Shown here: piece after piece, positions 10,610 through 21,523 of the stretch
How positions within the stretch are numbered: position 1 is the first letter of the stretch
How the letters are laid out: each line of letters opens with the position of its first letter
Origin: Triparma columacea
Taxonomy: Eukaryota; Sar; Bolidophyceae; Parmales; Triparmaceae
NCBI GenBank assembly: GCA_030267965.1
Contig: BRYA01000399.1
Location: forward strand, 23,487 to 87,486
Reading direction: 5' to 3'
DNA length: 64,000 nucleotides
The notes under the pieces: generated by a model
Told to the model about the DNA's origin: nothing
The model's database searches: none
Seen by the model: the letters and a program-made list of their open reading frames with translations, nothing else
Translations under genes and position numbers: made by a program

Positions 10610-12745
10610 TTAAAAGAACCTCGCTAGTGCCCCCCCTTCCTCCAGTCCTTTTTTCCTCTTCTTCTCTTCCCTCGTCATGACTTCGTCTCCCATTCCCTTC
10701 TCCCTCATGTCAGCCTTCCTCTTTTCCATGAGTTTGAGTTTGCTCTCGTCCATGATGTTCTTGTGTTTCCTAGCCAGCTTCTTGCTGATCTTGTTCCTAC
10801 CCCTCGCCTTCTTCTTCTCCTTCTTCGGTTTGTTCGCGTCCGCCTCCTTTGCTTTCTCCCTCTGCTCCATAACCAAGGCCTTCCTATCCCTCTCTACCGC
10901 GCCCACCTGCTCGGGGTCCAGCTGTATCATCTCCGGCTTCAGTTTATCCAGCAGGCTCCTAACCTCCTTCTCCTGCCTCTGCTTCTTATCCTCGTAAATG
11001 TTGGCCTCGAAGCTGTCAAAGTTGCTCTCCCCCACCCCCGGCACCACGATCGAGCTGAACCCCTTGTCGTGCCCTATCCCCACCACGTCCTCGTAAGGCC
11101 TGAACCGAACCTCGTTGCAGCTCGCCCCCCCTCTCATTATCCTGTGACTAAGGTACGGGCTCTTTTGCTTCACCATTAAAGCGTCCTTCCAGAACGTAAC
11201 CCCCCCCCCCGCCCCCACCGCCAGGACCCCCGTCTGCGATATGTCCAAACTCTGAACGTCGTTGTAGCTGAAGTACTCGTGCACGGGTCTGAACGTTCGG
11301 AGGTCCCAAACCTTCACCTTCTTGTCCACACCGCTTGTCACCATGTAGTTACCACCAAGGTCGTTCGCTAGACCAGTCACCCTGCCCCGATGGCAGAGCA
11401 TCTTGACAAGGGGCGTGCTGCTCGCCGGGCTCCACATGGTGACGCAGCCGTTTCCGTGTCCCAAGTTAAGGACGGCGTTGTAGTTGTTCTGCCTCATGAC
11501 CCCACAAGATCCAAGTTTCGTCCTGTGCTCGCATACCTTCTCCCCCGTCGACGTGTCCGTGTACTTCAGCCATCCCGCCCTCCCCACCGATGCCAGGAGC
11601 CAGTGGTAGGGGAGGTACTGTAGGGCGAGGGGGTCAACGTGATCGGAGAGGTGGTGGACCTCGGAACCGTTGTGATCGTAGATGTAGACGGCCTTCTTCT
11701 CGGCTAGGGCGAACATTTGGTGGTTGTGGAGGAAGGTTGAGGAGCGAATGGAGTTGACGCCGGAGTGGGTAAGATGGAACTCGGTTTTTAGTTGGAGGGT
11801 CAAGGCGTCCATCAGTGCGACATGACCCAGGCGGCCGGTTAAGAGAAGGTGGCGACCGGTTTGGGAATAAGAGACGTTATAAGGGGGGTGGTCGGTGAGG
11901 CTAAGGTCAAAGATTTGTTTGGCGGTCTGCGTAGGGGGGGGGGAGTTTGGGTTAGTGGCTTGGACTTGGACAACAATAAGGTGGGAGGCTCTCAGGTTAT
12001 GGAGAAGTGGGGCATTGCTCTTTATGGATATGTCGTCCGCAGCTTCCGGGTGATAAAGACCGGTCTCGGAGTAATTCTAGAGTTTAATAATCATTGCAAT
12101 TTGGGGCCCACATGATTCTGTGGGATTTCTCGCCGGGGGGAACAACCATCCCTAACATCCATCCATCTGTCCTATTAAAGTCGCACCTGCTCGTCAACGC
12201 TGTCCTTGATCTCCCCCATCTTGACCTTATAAGTCCTCTCCATCTCCCCCTCTGCTTCTATGAACCCCCCCTCTGTGGTGTCCAGTATCTCAGCCTCTGC
12301 TGCAGCTACAGCACCCTCCCTGAACTTCTTCTCTACCATTGATACGTACGCAGATGCCTTTTTGTCTTTGAATGATGGGTTCTTCCCTGGGCGAACCTTT
12401 AGGACGGTGCCTGATAGGTTCTTGGTGGAGGTATTTCTGTGTGGATGTGTGGGTTAGGGGAGGATATAATGTAGGGGAGGATATATTGTTTTGGTGTCGT
12501 TTTGGGGTATTTGTGTAGTGTGAGGGAGGGGGGAGTGTAATGATGTGTGTGTATGTATATTGTAATCGTTGTATGTGTTGTTATGGAGTGTGATATTCTC
12601 ACCTTTTTGTGTACTTTTCGATGGTAGCTGGTGAAGCTTTGGATTCCTTGATTGCATTACGTCCATCATTATAATGGCGTGTAGAATCTGATGATTTATT
12701 CTTTTTTGCCTTTGTATAGCCTCCACGTGCTACGTCAAATGACAT
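10610..12745 (-). CDS. UTP7: UTP7/WDR46, small-subunit processome WD40 protein
   Basis: This nucleolar protein is needed for 18S rRNA processing in the SSU processome. Three exons (12745-12603, 12436-12187, 11926-10610) join in phase for 569 aa, close to yeast Utp7 (554 aa). Exon 2 carries EAEILDTTEGGFIEAEGEME, the conserved N-terminal UTP7 block. Exon 3 begins TAKQIFDLSLTDHPPY and LLLTGRLGHVALMD, then runs through WD repeats (VTSGVDKKVKVWDLRTF) into the BING4 C-terminal domain (SSIVVPGVGESNFDSFEANIYE) and a Lys-rich tail. The first exon (MSFDVARGGYTKAKKNK) is basic. Intron 2 uses a GTGCGA donor. The gene diverges from the lumenal-protein gene with 72 bp between start codons. Confidence 0.92.
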
Positions 12746-12817
12746 CTTTTACTCAAAACTTTGGTAATTTGTGGATCTAGCTTTGGGAAAGGGGGCTGGA
12801 AAGGTAATTAGAATAGA
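12746..12817. promoter_or_regulatory. 72-bp divergent promoter
   Basis: This is the entire gap between the start codons of UTP7 (-) and the lumenal-protein gene (+). Confidence 0.6.
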
Positions 12818-13324
12818 ATGTCAATTTCCTCATATTTACGATGCACTGTTTTAATAATTATCTTACGCTATAGTATTTCGTACAATTTATCACCAACAAG
12901 AAGATCAATATTACGCAAATTTGGAACACAAATCACACCTATTGTCGGAGCTGCCTTCTTTGCTGGTCAAATTACCCCCTCCTATGCTGCTGATATCTCT
13001 CCAACGACCACTCCAACGACTAAAAAATGGATATCTGGGAAGAGTGCAGAACCCATAAAGGAAGGTAAGACTATATTACCACCACTAATTACCACCTAAT
13101 ACCTAAACCCAATATGCCACCTACCCTCTCCCCATTTACCCCTCCCATCAGGTCAGACCAAGGGCACCCGTAAGGATCCCACCTTCCTCCGCGCCGTGTC
13201 CCAGTGCAAGTCCGAGTGCCAGCTGAAGCACCCGGAGTACGACCCAGGGGATTGCCTGGCTAAGTGCCAGGACATTACCTGCACAACGTACGAACAGTGC
13301 ACATTCAAGATGCCCAGGCAGTGA
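12818..13324 (+). CDS. thylakoid-lumen Cys-rich protein (Tat-targeted), function unknown
   Basis: Exons 12818-13064 and 13152-13324 join in phase 1 for 139 aa. The presequence reads as three parts: a first hydrophobic stretch (TVLIIILRYSISYNL), a twin-arginine region (SPTRRSILRKFG), and a second hydrophobic stretch ending in an AxA-like site (PSYAADI). That is the pattern of a plastid thylakoid-lumen protein exported by the Tat pathway. The mature part has six cysteines (QCKSECQLKHPEYDPGDCLAK, then CQDITCTTYEQC, overlapping by none), suitable for three disulfides. I do not recognise the family. The lumen location is inferred from the presequence only. Confidence 0.65.
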
Positions 13325-13497
13325 GGGTGGACAAAAGATCACGTGGAGAGGGCGGGGGAGACGTAATGTTTTGATGTTGTATTTTATGGATGATTAATTT
13401 CATTGTAAAAACGAAGTTTTCGTTTTTATATCCCTCCTTTTACCGTCCTCCTCCCTCCATCCCTCCCCCTCCCCCCCTTCTCCATCGTCCTAACCCT

Positions 13498-15720
13498 CTA
13501 AATAGGTTTTTCCACGATAGGAACATACTGCGGGTCGTACATCTTACTCCATACAAAGTTCTCCAAGTCCCCCATCTCCTTCTCCCCCAGCTTGCTCTGG
13601 TTTCCCGTCTCCCACGCCTCCCTAATAACCGCGCACGCGATCTTGTGGCTGACGTTCCTGATCTCCTCGACCTGCGGGAATACCTTACCCTCCTTAAGTT
13701 CCTCCTCCGTCAAATGTTCCGCCAGCGCCTTCGCGCTTACGTACAACATCCTGTCCGTCACAGTCTTCGCCCCGCAAACAGTGGCCCCCAAACCGATGCC
13801 TGGGAACACGAACATGTTGTTACACTGCGTTGGTGTATAGGTCTTACCAGCGTGTGTAACCGGATCGAAAGGTGAGCCTGACGCGAACACGCAAGTACCG
13901 TCTGTCCACTCGTACGCCTGGGCGGCGGTGCACTCGGCGGAGGTGGTGGGGTTTGAGAGGGGGAAGATTATCGGCCGGGGGGTTTTTGAGGACATGGTGC
14001 GGATTAAAGACTCCTTGAAGAGACCACCGAAGGCTGTGAGACCCAGGAGGATTGTGGGGGAGTGCTGGAAGAGGGGGGGGGGAGGGGGGGGGTCAGAGGG
14101 GATGGAGGGGGGGACCAGGAAGAAGAGGGAGGGGGGAAGACGCACCTTCTCGGCGATGTCTTGTAGGGACATTCCTCGCCCTTCTGACCTGGCAAATGCC
14201 CTCTGCTCGTTGTTAAGGTCGTCCCTATCCTCCGTCAGCAGTCCGTGTTCGTCCGCTATAAAGAAGCAGTCCTTCGCCTTCCCCTCCTCCACACCCTGCT
14301 CGATCATGGCCTGTCTCAGAACCTGGGCTACCCCAATCCCGGCGCTCCCAGCCCCGGCGATAAGAATCCTCTGCTCTCCGAGGCTGTCGACGCTCTCGCC
14401 CGCAGCCCTCAGGGCACCCAGGCACCCTGCGAGAGTCGTGGCCCCGGTGCCCTGAATATCATCGTTGAAGCAGAGGTGAGTGTCCCTGTAGTTGTTGAGG
14501 AGAGGCTGTGCAACTTCAGACCTGAAGTCCTCGAACTGGACGAGGCACTTGGGCCACCTGTGTTTGACGGCCTGCATGAACTCGTCCACGACGCTGAAGT
14601 ACTCCTCGCCCTTTAGGCGGGGCTCCTTCAGACCGAGGTAAAAGGGGTCTTCCAGGAGCTCCTTGTTGTCAGTTCCGACGTCAATGGTTACGGGGAGGAC
14701 ACGATGGGGGGCGATGCCTCCGGCGGCGCAGTATAGAGAGAGTTTGCCAATCGGGATACCCTGGGAGGAGGAGGGAGGGGCATTTGGGAAGGCGGAGGGG
14801 AGGTTAGAGTTTGATCCTCAATCCTGATCTTGATTAAAGCCCACTAACACGCCAGCACTTCGCTCGTCGTCGTCGCCGCCGCCATCAATACCGCCCTCAC
14901 CATCCCGTTCGCTCCCAAATCCCCGAGTCCTAGAATTCTGCTCCCGTCCGTCACCACGATGACATGAACGTCCCTGTGTGGCCAGTTGTAAACCATGGCC
15001 GCCATGTGCCCGCGGTCCTCCTTGGAGAAGTACATGCCCCTGGGCTTCCTGAACCTCGTCCCGAACTCCTTGCACGCCTGCCCCACCGTAGGCGTGTAAA
15101 TTATGGGGGCAAGGAACTTTATGTTGTCCACAAGGAGCCTATGGTAGAGGGTCTCGTTGCGGTCATGGAGGTCCTCGATCTTCTTGTTCTGCTCGATCGC
15201 TGTTCGGCAATTCTTGATCTCCTGCATGACCCTTTCCCCCTGCATCTCCATGGTAAGCCTCCTAGGAGGGAGGAGGCCCCTGAAGCGGAGACGATCCCTC
15301 TCCCCAGGCTTGAAGGCGGTGCCCTTGTTGAAGAGAGGATCGTGGAGGATATCAACACCGCGCTTAGGGACCTGGAGGGGGGCCTTAAAACGGCGCAAGG
15401 AGGAGAAATCAAAGTTGGTATCAGAGGTGGAAAGGGGACGGGCATGGAGGTGGGGAGAACGGCTAGAATTCAATTCGTGAGGGGTCAAGGGTGGTAATAG
15501 TGAGGGATTTAGGGAGGAGATAGGGGGGGGGAGGGTGAGCTATCAGTGAAATCGACGAGGAGAGGGGTAATTAACGCTGGCACTCTTTCATCAGCAAGAT
15601 TGCGAGCATGAAAGTAGGGCCTCTGGGCAAAGAGGGGGTGGGATAACTCTTTGGATGGGATTTTGAAGTGTTACAAACTCACAGATAATTAGCAGATTTT
15701 AATAAACGGCGGCTCAACAT
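13498..15720 (-). CDS. NAD(P)-malic enzyme, probably mitochondrial
   Basis: The enzyme oxidatively decarboxylates malate to pyruvate. Core exons are 15488-14901 (its 5' edge unresolved), 14760-14146 and 14064-13498. Signatures are FLAPIIYTPTVGQACKEFG, VVTDGSRILGLGDLGANGM|GIPIGKLSLY across an intron, CFNDDIQGTGATTLAG with the metal/catalytic Asp pair, the GAGSAGIG dinucleotide-binding loop, and PLSNPTTSAECTA. A candidate first exon at 15720-15683 encodes MLSRRLLKSANYL, a textbook mitochondrial presequence with a GTGAGT donor. The acceptor that joins it to the core in frame is not clear, so the region 15489-15682 is uncertain. The 81-bp intron at 14145-14065 is a multiple of three and has no stop. 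The exact cofactor is not determined. Confidence 0.88.
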
Positions 15721-16131
15721 ATTTTTGAGGATGGATTGTGGAACTGCTCAACGAGTCCAGGACCAGAATCAGAAAAAGGATTCTTCATTCTTCAATCCTA
15801 ACCCTCACATTACACGCTCTCTGATCAACTTTCTCGCGGTGGTTGAAACGTGAGCGACGAAATACTACCGAAGATCCGCTCGTGGCAATTGTGCATCGAT
15901 AAGGCATTTAATCAGTAGAAAGGGGTAGTCTGCAAGGATTCAAGACACAACAAGAAATGATGCACTGCACCAACCCTCCTTTCCCAGCTCCTCACCCAAC
16001 AACCCCCGTAAATTACCCCGTTCTACCCCTTTAATACCCGCACAACGCAAACCAAGCTTCTAAGCCCATTTTTATCGGAGAGATATGAAGTTTACAATGT
16101 TACAGAAAGGTCTAACCTTTTCCCAATCCCG
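15721..16131. other. intergenic, no gene seen
   Basis: Five-prime flank of the malic enzyme gene and 3' flank of the 70-aa protein gene; no supported coding or RNA feature. Confidence 0.55.
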
Positions 16132-16518
16132 TCAATTCCTACTGCCCATTGTCTTGAAACTGACAACCTCGGGATTCTCGGATCTATTCGCCAGCCTCTC
16201 CATCTCCTCCTGTCTAATTCGGCCCTTCTCCTTCAGCTCTCCAACCTGACGTCCTATCGTCACTGCGGGGATAGAAATGTCGATTTGCAAGGTTTGGAGA
16301 AGTCAGAGGGTAAAAATGGGTTGATGGGGCGTAAAGTGAAGCGTGAAGGGGATAAATTTTGGATTTTGACATGAACCCATCGAGGGTTCATGAAAAGGGA
16401 AGGTCTTTTATCACACTCAATAACTCTAACACTCACCGAAACCGAACACCGTAGCGCCCATCAATCCAATTGTGCCCACTTTGTGGAGTCCATCTAATAT
16501 ACGAACTGTGCCTGACAT
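16132..16518 (-). CDS. 70-aa single-span membrane protein
   Basis: This gene is too short to stand out as an open frame. Exon 1 (16518-16437) encodes MSGTVRILDGLHKVGTIGLM, and exon 2 (16262-16132) supplies the rest. They join at GTGAGT and CGCAG sites in phase 1 and give 70 aa. A hydrophobic segment (VGTIGLMGATVFGFVTIG) is followed by a charged helix (LKEKGRIRQEEMERLA). The size and layout resemble small mitochondrial inner-membrane assembly proteins such as COX14, but I cannot claim homology. It diverges from the LHC gene across 72 bp. Confidence 0.6.
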
Positions 16519-16590
16519 GGTTTGGAATTTTCTGACTTTTTGGTGCCTCATGACTCACCAGCCAAACCAAAACGCAAAGTGAAATATACT
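16519..16590. promoter_or_regulatory. 72-bp divergent promoter
   Basis: This is the gap between the start codons of the 70-aa protein gene (-) and the light-harvesting gene (+). Confidence 0.6.
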
Positions 16591-17643
16591 ATGAAATCGT
16601 GTTTTGCTCTTCTCTCACTCCTGCTTATCGTGTCAACGTCGGCTTTCAATGCCCCTTTGACAACAAAAACTCACGTCTCACTTCGCTCATCATCAAATGA
16701 TGAGGATTCTAGCTCCACCTCGACTGAAACCCTTTCCCCTGAGGCCCAGAGGGAGGCCCTTGAGAGGCAGTATCAGCAGAGTTCGAGGGGTGTCAAGAAT
16801 GCTGACGGATCATATGGAGTGCCCAAAGGCGGTTACAGTAAAGGTGAGGATTGTATTTATCTAGCCAAACTGAGTCGGGTTTGGGGAGGTGGTGGCAGAG
16901 GTTGGATTTATCTGTAGTCGATTTAAATGCGAATTGTTTCCAGGATTTGGGGGTGTTGAGGGCATTGTGCAGTTCTATGTCAGCTTTGCTGCATGCTTGT
17001 GCCTCTTTCCTTTCTACCTCACCTACTGCCTACCTTCCTTTCCACCCACCCCGCTCACCCCCTTTTCCCCTCCCTCCCCGTACCCCCACACGCAGCACTC
17101 CCCTTTCTCGCCGCCCCCAAGAACCTCGACGGAACCTTCCCTGGAGATGCCGGCTTTGATCCCCTCGGTCTTGGAGGTAGTGACAAGGCCTCCCTGGCTT
17201 TCATGAGGGAGGCTGAGATCAAACACGGTAGGCTTGCTATGCTCGCATGCGTCGGATGGCCCATGGCAGAGCTCCTTGACAAGGGGCTTGCTTCTGCCTT
17301 CGGCCTGCCTACCATGCTCACGAAGACCGGTGCCTCCCCTTCCCTCCTCAACGGAGGCCTCGACAAGATTAATCCCTTTTACTGGGCCATCGCATTCAGC
17401 ATTGGTGCCCTTGTCGAGTATGACAACGCGCAGATGAAGGAGAAGAATGGAAAGAACCATGTCATCGGAGACTGCGGTTATGACGTCGCCGGCCTCATGC
17501 CCACTGAACAAGCTGGGAGGTTCCAGAGGCAGACCTCAGAGATCAAACACGGGAGGGTGGCGATGATGGCTATCGTCGGGTACGCGGTACAGGAAGCCCT
17601 CTACCGTACCCCTGTCACTGGCCAGTTCCCCTTCAATATGTAA
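16591..17643 (+). CDS. light-harvesting chlorophyll-binding protein (FCP/LHC superfamily, possibly RedCAP-like)
   Basis: This thylakoid antenna protein has 266 aa from exons 16591-16843 and 17096-17643 (phase 1). The ATG at 16591 opens a signal peptide (MKSCFALLSLLLIVSTSAF) ending in SAF before NAPL, the ochrophyte plastid-import motif, then a Ser/Thr-rich transit region. The mature protein has LDGTFPGDAGFDPLGL, helix 1 with EIKHGRLAMLACVGW, a middle helix, and helix 3 with EIKHGRVAMMAIVGY; the paired Glu/Arg and the His/Asn-type positions bind chlorophyll. The segment SPSLLNGGLDKINPFYW between helices recalls RedCAP proteins rather than ordinary Lhcf, but I am not sure of the subfamily. Confidence 0.88.
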
Positions 17644-17980
17644 GGTTCACTTTGACAGGACCTTGGCTCGAGCTACGTACGGTGTAAAAAGGAATTATTT
17701 TGAGGTTTTTTTCTAATTTCTCTTTTTTGTTAGTTGCGACACCCACCAATTCTACCCAACATGCTAACACCAGACAAACTTGCCGTAAGAGGAGTCGGGT
17801 CCAGCACAAATTTCAACCATGATTTCTTTCTGAGCGCTGCACTTCTTGATCCTCCCGATCCCTGATCCTCGTGACACTTTCCTCCTCTTTCCCTTTCCTT
17901 TTTAAACTGACTTACCCCTTCAACTAACCCCTTCACATTTCTTGCTTTCTCCCTGTTTACTATCTTCAAAACTTTTCCTT
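17644..17980. other. convergent intergenic region
   Basis: Three-prime flanks of the LHC gene and the PP2C gene; I see nothing else. Confidence 0.55.
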
Positions 17981-19484
17981 CTAAGCGTGTCCACCGTGAT
18001 ATCCGAAGAGGTGGGCGGTGATGACAGTGGTGTCATCGATGACCTGCTCCTCCCTCATCCACCTCTGATTGGCCTCCCTGACGAGGGCATCGACCGAGAT
18101 ACGGGGCTCCGAAGCCTCCACTGCCATCCCGACGCAAACGTCGTTGTCCATGAACTCCCAGAGGCCATCGGTCGCGACGAGGATAAGGCGATCGGTGGCG
18201 GGGTCAAGCTCGCGCTCGAAGAACTCGGGCTCTGAAATCACGCCGGCTGTGTGGGCAACGGCGTCGCCGAGGGACCTGCTCATGGCCAGCCCAGGGACGT
18301 CCATGTGACCCAACCAAACCCTAGGAGGTCCGTCGATTCCATCGTCGTACTCCACGGCAAAGACCCTACCCCCGGCGTTGACGATTCTCTTCTTCTCCGC
18401 GGGAGTATCGGGCTTATGATCATGTGTGAACTCCTCGGCGACAATCTTGCCCTCAGGACCGAGCTTGCCAATTGTCACCCTAGAGTCTCCGATGTTTACG
18501 CCGATTATAGTGTTGCCCCTGATTATAGCCATGGAGAGTGTGGTTCCGCTAAACTCCGTGTCCACCCTAGAGTTACGAAGGATCTGCTGCTCCACCTTGA
18601 GAATAGCATCCTTGGTGGCCTTCTTGGGATCACTCACCCAGCTGGGGTGATTGAACATCTCCTTCGCGAGCTCTTTTTTGAACCACTGCGAGACGCCGTC
18701 ACCGGCCTCCCCGTGACCGTCCAAAACGCATAGGACCAGAGAATTTGTTGCCTCATGGTCGGCCATGATCAGACTATCCTGGTTCTTCTTCCTGGGGTTG
18801 TAAGGGGCGTGCCCTTTCTTGCTAAGACCGGAGTATTCCGTGACAGCACAGCGGCCGTCGGTTCCTGAGACGGCGCCCTCTTCCTCAGCTACAGACAGGC
18901 GCTCGATACCGCCGTCAAGAGAGGTTTCACCTCCAGCAACAGATAGACGGCGACGAATTGCGGCAACGTCCTGGGCGGGGAGTGAGAGATGAGATGGATG
19001 AGTTATTTTCACTTGATGACTTCGCAGACCACTACTAGGAACAAAATATAGCCAGCAACAAATATCCAGAGATCGTAGAACTGTTCATGAGAACACAAGA
19101 GGTCCCATATAGAAAGAGGACGACTTCTAGGGAGGATTTCCCGGAAGACAGCCTAACATGGGGCCGCACTTCTAATTACCGATCCCAGTGATCCCCCATA
19201 GATCCGAAAAATACCACCAGTTAGTTGTGCCAGAGCGGGCGAAGATCCTATGTATTTTGGCAAGATTTTGGACTTACACTATCGCCTCCGGGCGTTTTTT
19301 TGTTACTCATGTGTCCCTTAGGGGTGTCCACGTTGGGTGCAGCTAGGAAGCTGTTCGCGGTAGATCCTCTTCTCGCTGCCATTATCTTTTTTGTATGGGC
19401 GTTGTTGAGAGGCCGAGGAGGCTTGGATCTTTCTGGGCTGGCAGGCAGTAGAATTGCAGAGAATAAGGAAACTACAGTGGGCAT
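17981..19484 (-). CDS. PP2C-family protein serine/threonine phosphatase
   Basis: This is a Mg/Mn-dependent phosphatase of 398 aa from exons 19484-19278 and 18970-17981, joined in phase 0 across a 307-bp intron (GTAAGT donor). The PP2C motifs appear in order: NPRKKNQDS, LCVLDGHGEAGD (metal Asp and Gly), FSGTTLSMAIIRG, VNIGDSRVTI, HDHKPDTPAEKKRI, LAMSRSLGD, LVATDGLWEF and DDTTVITAHLF. The N-terminal exon starts with a short hydrophobic stretch (VVSLFSAILL) that may anchor or target the protein; a later ATG (MAARRGSTANS) would give a soluble form. Substrate is unknown. Confidence 0.88.
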
Positions 19485-19540
19485 ATTCTAGAAAAAGGAA
19501 TTATCGTGTTTTAGTTTTTTAAGCCCGGCCACTCCTGGAA

Positions 19541-20821
19541 TCAGAGCCTTCCATTGCGATATTCACCGAAGCTCGTGTGACTCCTTTGACGCTCTTGTGG
19601 GGGTGGCTTGGCGCTGCTGGTGCTAATATCTTGCTGTGAAGAGGGGGAAGAGACCATGGGGGCGGCTTTACTGAACGAGTTGAACCTTGCCGGGTAGTCA
19701 GTGCAAATTGCAGCCATGTTTTTGCTGCAAGCGTAGCCCCACTCCTCTTCGTCGTTCACCACGAAGGCTACAACAGGTATCCCTCTAGCCTGCAAATGCT
19801 CAAATAGCCCCGGAGCCCTAAGCAGCCAGTTGATTGTTCGCTGGACAACGTTGAAAACCAAAACTACCACATCACTCATCATATTCTGCCCAAGACTTCC
19901 AATCAAGAGTTGCCTCCACTTGGCCTCGTTGATGAGCACTGCATTGAACACATCAAAGTGCTGAATTGGAAGGAACGGAAGAACCCCTGTGTAGTACGCA
20001 ATGTACAGCCAAGACCACTGCGACGCTGTGCTGAACGTTGGGATGACGTGATCGTAATCCTCGCATGCTCTCTGGATCTTCACTGAGAAACGGTTGCCCC
20101 AAACTACGTTCTTTGCTCTCCGGAAGCTAAATAGTATCTCGTGCACTCTCTCAACCAACGTTAGGTCGTCCCCCCAAAGCTCGAGCACCATAGGTACGTC
20201 AATGAACGCCTCGCAGAGGTCCTCAAACTTGCAAATCTTCCTGCCGTCTCTTGTGAACTTTGTCGTGTCGATGTAACTACCGAGATCGCACAGGGGGTTC
20301 GTAGGAATCCGGGAGAGGAGGGGGGGTAAATTACCAAACTCGAAGAAGCTTATAGAGGAATCCCTACCCGTCATCTTCAGCATATTTCGCTCGTGAGGCT
20401 CTTGATCGTGGAAACACACGACTTGCTTGTCAGCAGTCAGAAGCAGATCCACGTGAAGAATTAGGGAAGGTGAATTTTCTAGACTTTGCCTCGCCGCCGC
20501 CACCGTGTTTTCGGGAGCCTCACCACCCCCACAACGATGAGCAATTATTAGGGGCTTCTTCCGTAAGGTCGACCTCCGAATGGGACTGCTCATACTCCTC
20601 ATCGGAGCATTAACTCGGCGGAAAAGAGACATATCCCGAAGCAGGTTCTTGTTCGTGTGTAGCCCCATCGGGTCCCGCAAGGCCCGGTTGGAAACTATGA
20701 AGAAGAAAAGCCCCGGCCAAATGAAAAAGAGGACAGGCCAGAAGAGGGGCACCAAAAAACAAACGACCAGGATACGGGTTGGGTTATCAAGGGACGATGC
20801 GTAGGTGGAAAGATGCCTCAT
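19541..20821 (-). CDS. glycerophosphodiester phosphodiesterase-family protein with membrane anchor
   Basis: This single-exon protein has 426 aa. An N-terminal hydrophobic hairpin (ILVVCFLVPLFWPVLFFIWP and onward) resembles the membrane segment of animal GDPD1/4-type proteins. The TIM-barrel follows with HRCGGGEAPENT and VVCFHD, the two His motifs. The usual metal-binding Glu-x-Asp between them reads H-V-D here (LILHVDLLLT), so one acidic ligand is missing. Later blocks (LELWGDD; GIPVVAFVVNDEEEW; AICTDYPARF) match the family. It could be a lysophospholipase-D-type enzyme or an inactive relative. The C-tail is Ser-rich and low-complexity. Confidence 0.8.
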   Translation of the reverse strand: MRHLSTYASSLDNPTRILVVCFLVPLFWPVLFFIWPGLFFFIVSNRALRDPMGLHTNKNLLRDMSLFRRVNAPMRSMSSPIRRSTLRKKPLIIAHRCGGGEAPENTVAAARQSLENSPSLILHVDLLLTADKQVVCFHDQEPHERNMLKMTGRDSSISFFEFGNLPPLLSRIPTNPLCDLGSYIDTTKFTRDGRKICKFEDLCEAFIDVPMVLELWGDDLTLVERVHEILFSFRRAKNVVWGNRFSVKIQRACEDYDHVIPTFSTASQWSWLYIAYYTGVLPFLPIQHFDVFNAVLINEAKWRQLLIGSLGQNMMSDVVVLVFNVVQRTINWLLRAPGLFEHLQARGIPVVAFVVNDEEEWGYACSKNMAAICTDYPARFNSFSKAAPMVSSPSSQQDISTSSAKPPPQERQRSHTSFGEYRNGRL

Positions 20822-21523
20822 GTGGAGGCGTTAAGGAGTTGTAGGGGAAGATCTTAGGCTGTTGAGATGATGCAACGAAGGTTGGCAATGGCAATGTAAA
20901 GGTTGGTGGCAGTGCGGGGAGATGTTGGTGACTATTATGGGAAAATATAAGGTAATATAATGGGTAAGAGTCGCTTATGTGTGGCTATAGATGCTCGTAT
21001 TTATCCCAAAATGAAACTTATCGATTTGGGGATATTCTTATCGTTTAATTCAATATTTAATAGCCTGACTATATTGATTATTGATGCATAATATATTCAA
21101 ATATCTTAGGTAAAAAATGTATACAAATAGAAAAATAGAATTAAATTTTACATCCTAATTTTTTATTTTTGTAAATATTGAACTCAAAGGAGATATATTA
21201 TACATGATTTGTAGACTGATTATCATTTATACGTAATTTAAATTAGAACTTAATAAATTTTGATAAATCCTGACGTCCCATGTTTGGTGATTTAAATCGT
21301 TCAAATTAAATTTCTTTATGATCATTATATATTACATATGAGACTAAATTTTTAATATATCTATTATCACTGTCAAATATAAATCTGTGACTTCTATCTG
21401 TCTCAGTGAACGTTAAATGCGCTTAAGTTTCTGTAATAAGGGTGTTTGTTACGGTGTTCTCGAATTCCTAAATCCCCCCAAATTCATCAATCTGTAGATT
21501 GTCATTGAATTTGATTATCAGGT
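20822..21523. other. gene-free AT-rich island (about 23% GC at 21001-21420)
   Basis: By hand count 96 of 420 bases are G or C in 21001-21420, against roughly half in the neighbours. There are no open frames and no clear repeats. It lies between two genes transcribed leftward and is by far the most AT-rich stretch of the window. Confidence 0.85.
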
